From UBA12068 sp038318455 (GTDB lineage: Bacteria > Patescibacteriota > Minisyncoccia > Moranbacterales > GWC2-37-73), in contig JBBQCF010000042.1 in the NCBI GenBank assembly GCA_038318455.1, forward strand, positions 1 through 7,681: a stretch of 7,681 nucleotides of DNA. The letters are read 5' to 3'. The translations under genes and the position numbers were made by a program. A model generated the notes under the pieces. That model made no database searches, was not told the DNA's origin, and saw only the letters and a list, made by a program, of their open reading frames with translations. Each line of letters begins with the position of its first letter. The first letter of the stretch is position 1. Below are positions 5,929 through 7,681 of this stretch, piece after piece.

Positions 5929-6843
5929 TTAGGAAACTTTCTTTCCGTGGAATTTTTTGTGAATTTCCTTGAGTTGAACATTGGTTATGTGCGTATAGAT
6001 TTGGGTCGTGGTAATGGAGGAGTGTCCAAGCATGGTCTGTACAGAGCGGATGTCGGCGCCATTAGAAAGGAGATCTGTGGCAAAGCTATGACGAAGTGTG
6101 TGAGGATGAACATCTTTAACAATGCCAGCCTTGGCCGCATAAAATTTTACAATTCTTTGGACAGAGCGAGAAGTGAGGCGCTTAGTTTCAGGATTGTCAG
6201 TTATTTTCTTTTTGGAAAATCTAATAAAAACTGCTTCATCAATATCCATTCTCTTAACTAAATATTTTTCAAGTGCATATTTGGCTGGGTTGGAAATAAA
6301 AACAATGCGAATTTTGTCGCCTTTTCCTCGGACGCTGAATTCAAGTCGCTCAAGATTAATTTGATCACGATTGACGCTGATAATCTCGGAAACACGCAAT
6401 CCTGCAGAGAAAAGCAGTTCTAAAATTGCTCTATCCCTAAGTGTCTTGATGTCGTTTGCGGAGGCTGCTTGCAGGAGTCTTTCAACTTCTTCTCTATCCA
6501 AAAATTCGATTTCATGAGAGGGATTTTTACCAACTTCTATTTTTTCAGCAGAAAGCGTTTTGATGTCACGCTTGGATAGATATTTGAGAAAGCTCCTGAT
6601 TGCAATCACGTGATAATTTTGGGTGACTTTCTTGAGTTCACTTCCGCCCTCATCTTGCAGGCGATTGAGATGGAGCCTGTAATTATGAATAAGATCAAGA
6701 GTGATATCCTCTGGACGTGATATTTTTGCCCACAATAAAAAGCGTTTGAGATAGTGATGATAATTCTCAACTGTTTTCTGACTACGATTTCTTTCGACTT
6801 CAAGATATTCTAGGAATTCCTTCAGTAATTTTGTTAATAACAC
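5929..6843 (-). CDS. xerC: XerC/XerD-type site-specific tyrosine recombinase
   Basis: Xer recombinases resolve chromosome dimers at dif by tyrosine-mediated strand exchange. This 304-residue protein has the usual length, with an N-terminal SAM-like core-binding domain (about 1-88) and a C-terminal catalytic domain (about 112-300). The full catalytic set is visible: R150 in AGLRVSE, K174 in RGKGDK, H248 and R251 in HPHTLRHSFA, H274 in LGHSS, and the nucleophile Y283 in TQIYTH. The start is GTG (6843-6841); an in-frame TAA lies 12 bases upstream on the coding strand and the N-terminus matches the family. No Shine-Dalgarno sequence is seen. A possible -10 box, TATGAT (minus strand, 6877-6872), lacks a good -35. 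With no phage or integron genes nearby, a housekeeping role is more likely than a mobile integrase. Whether it corresponds to XerC, XerD or a single Xer protein cannot be told from the sequence alone. Confidence 0.93.
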   Translation of the reverse strand: MLLTKLLKEFLEYLEVERNRSQKTVENYHHYLKRFLLWAKISRPEDITLDLIHNYRLHLNRLQDEGGSELKKVTQNYHVIAIRSFLKYLSKRDIKTLSAEKIEVGKNPSHEIEFLDREEVERLLQAASANDIKTLRDRAILELLFSAGLRVSEIISVNRDQINLERLEFSVRGKGDKIRIVFISNPAKYALEKYLVKRMDIDEAVFIRFSKKKITDNPETKRLTSRSVQRIVKFYAAKAGIVKDVHPHTLRHSFATDLLSNGADIRSVQTMLGHSSITTTQIYTHITNVQLKEIHKKFHGKKVS

Positions 6844-6882
6844 GATGTTTGAACTTTATTTTATTATCGGTATCATAGTGAC

Positions 6883-6949
6883 CCCATTTTTTAATTTTTC
6901 CTCGTCGGGATAAACCCAAGGCAAAAATTTAAAATTTTTAAAAAATGGG
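6883..6949. repeat. Long imperfect stem-loop upstream of the recombinase gene
   Basis: Twelve bases at 6883-6894 (CCCATTTTTTAA) are the perfect inverted copy of 6938-6949. Inside, AATTTTTCCT pairs with AGG-C-AAAAATT with one bulged C, and a GGG/CCC hairpin with loop ATAAA (6907-6917) sits at the tip. The outer and inner stems share the AA at 6893-6894, so they fit together with an unpaired segment on the right side. It could be a leader structure of the recombinase gene if that transcript starts far upstream, a relic of a small element, or chance pairing in AT-rich DNA. Confidence 0.5.
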
Positions 6950-7061
6950 ATATTTCAAATTGATTCAACTTTATTCTACTCCAGTTTTTAATTTCAAAGA
7001 AGCTTAATTCTAATTTTTGGCTAAAGAGAGGCAAAAAATGTCAAATAAGTGCATAATTTTA

Positions 7062-7089
7062 TTGACAAGAAGCGTGGTTGGAGTATACT
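7062..7089 (+). promoter_or_regulatory. Predicted sigma-70-type promoter of the LysM-like envelope gene
   Basis: A perfect -35 box TTGACA (7062-7067) and a -10 box TATACT (7084-7089, 5 of 6 matches) are separated by 16 bases. This is the best promoter match in the window. Transcription should start near 7096 and run into the last gene. Confidence 0.7.
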
Positions 7090-7110
7090 TGGAAACAGTT
7101 TAAAAATTAA

Positions 7111-7175
7111 GGCTTCAGGTTGTAGATAAAGATTTTCTATATATTTTCCGCATCTTTTTTTCTAACCGCAAAGCC
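7111..7175 (+). promoter_or_regulatory. Foldable 5' leader of the LysM-like gene
   Basis: Nested complementary blocks give one consistent fold: GGCTT (7111-7115) with AAGCC (7171-7175), GGTT (7118-7121) with AACC (7164-7167), AGA (7124-7126) with TCT (7161-7163), and AAAGAT (7128-7133) with ATCTTT (7152-7157). The GC-containing outer stem makes this more than random AT pairing. It lies between the promoter and the earliest plausible start codon, where a cis-regulatory RNA would be expected. I cannot assign it to a known riboswitch class. The fold was derived by eye, with no energy calculation. Confidence 0.35.
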
Positions 7176-7177
7176 AA

Positions 7178-7681
7178 TTGAAAGGAATATATATTAGTAT
7201 CAAAAACATTTTTTCTTATATTTTGAAATTTTTCAAAAATATAGATTTTAAAGAAATCAATACAAGGATTCATTTGGGTCAAAGGTCTGTTGCTGATTTC
7301 GTGAAAAAACATAGAACAATAAAATTGCTCCATCTTTTTCGCAATTATTCTGCTTTTGCGGTTGTAGTTTCAAGCTCACTGCTTGTGAGTGCAACCAATG
7401 CCGCTTCGGGAAAAGGCACTAGCGGTTTCTTGTTGGGATATTGGGATAACTCTAGCGATATTACAAATGTAGCTAGCAGTAAAATAAATGGACAAGTTAA
7501 TAAAAAAAATGATTTAGCCTTAGTTCCACTTTCAAAATCAAGCACAGCAATCGAACCTGGCGCTGTCGAAGAAATTGTAAGTCAAAACATCATTGGACAA
7601 GGAATCATTTCTGCGCAAGGCGGAGGAAGTCCAATGAAAGATCCAGAAGAAGACGAGGGAGTTAAGATGTATGTTGTGCAG
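7178..7681 (+). CDS. Secreted or membrane-anchored LysM-type cell-wall protein, N-terminal part (3' end outside window)
   Basis: The frame is open from just after a stop at 7163-7165 to the window edge. It encodes a basic N-terminal region, a hydrophobic segment (YSAFAVVVSSSLLVSATNAA, about 7346-7405) that is a signal peptide or anchor, a Ser/Asn-rich linker, an acidic stretch (DPEEDEG), and then MYVVQ at the edge. YVVQ is how many LysM peptidoglycan-binding domains begin, and in this type of genome such proteins often end in an M23 endopeptidase domain; both points are inference. There is no in-frame ATG. Candidate starts are TTG 7178 (longest, no Shine-Dalgarno, used here), TTG 7274 (AAGGA at 7264-7268, 5-base spacing), GTG 7301, or a non-standard ATT at 7193 (AAAGGA at 7181-7186, 6-base spacing). 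That it is coding is more certain than where it starts. Confidence 0.72.
   Translation, partial: MKGIYISIKNIFSYILKFFKNIDFKEINTRIHLGQRSVADFVKKHRTIKLLHLFRNYSAFAVVVSSSLLVSATNAASGKGTSGFLLGYWDNSSDITNVASSKINGQVNKKNDLALVPLSKSSTAIEPGAVEEIVSQNIIGQGIISAQGGGSPMKDPEEDEGVKMYVVQ

Larger units (their letters stand above)
6844..7177. other. Intergenic region between divergent recombinase and LysM-like genes
   Basis: These 334 bases carry no credible coding frame. They hold the 5' flank of the recombinase gene (6844-6882), a long imperfect stem-loop (6883-6949), about 110 bases of AT-rich sequence with no feature I can support (6950-7061), a good promoter (7062-7089), and a foldable leader (about 7096-7177). 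No dif-like site of the 11-6-11 type is recognisable. Confidence 0.75.

Noticed and set aside
6844..7061. dif site for the Xer recombinase
   Set aside because: No 28-base sequence with the 11-6-11 dyad typical of dif could be found next to the gene.
7164..7175. CGCAAAGCC string resembling part of the GEMM-I c-di-GMP riboswitch
   Set aside because: Only this short string matches; the GEMM-I hairpins, the GCAAACC element and the downstream tetraloop-receptor helix are not recognisable.
7115..7333. Minus-strand 72-codon frame opposite the start of the last gene
   Set aside because: It overlaps the promoter-driven plus-strand reading frame and leader, and shows no domain.
1..7681. CRISPR array, toxin-antitoxin pair, phage or defence island
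   Set aside because: No direct repeats with regular spacers, no paired small regulator/toxin genes, and no phage structural or nuclease domains are visible.

Overview
The window is AT-rich bacterial chromosome with ordinary housekeeping genes and one small accessory-looking operon. Most genes have no clear Shine-Dalgarno sequence. The predicted cell-envelope proteins (an N-terminal anchor followed by DUF348-like, G5-like and RlpA-like parts, and the start of a LysM-type protein) resemble those of Candidate Phyla Radiation / Patescibacteria genomes, perhaps the Parcubacteria or Moranbacteria side. This placement is inferred from protein style and base composition; there is no rRNA in the window to test it.

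Layout. Bases 1-635 hold the 3' end of a ComM/YifB-type AAA+ ATPase. It is followed after 8 bases by an anchored RlpA-like cell-wall protein (644-1693). A 168-base gap then carries a long, near-perfect inverted repeat flanked by TA, followed by ksgA/rsmA (1862-2665), which encodes the 16S rRNA dimethyladenosine methyltransferase. Bases 2708-3654 form a self-contained unit: a promoter with a perfect TTGACA, a leader with three small dyads, a predicted lipoprotein, a small multi-spanning membrane protein, and a strong intrinsic terminator. Both genes of this unit have strong Shine-Dalgarno sequences. A pcrA/uvrD-type helicase (3700-5919) follows with its own predicted promoter. It converges, with 9 bases between stop codons, on a Xer-type tyrosine recombinase on the minus strand (5929-6843).

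The 334 bases from 6844 to 7177 hold no gene. They contain a long imperfect stem-loop, a good sigma-70-type promoter at 7062-7089, and a foldable leader. The window ends inside a secreted or anchored protein that breaks off where a LysM-like segment seems to begin. It has no in-frame ATG, so its start is uncertain.

Functionally the genes cover DNA handling (ComM, PcrA, Xer), ribosome maturation (KsgA) and envelope or peptidoglycan metabolism (RlpA-like and LysM-like proteins, lipoprotein, membrane protein). I see no CRISPR array, tRNA, rRNA, intact insertion sequence or recognisable defence system. The best leads for something undescribed are the TA-flanked inverted repeat, the lipoprotein/membrane-protein operon, and the leader and start of the last gene.
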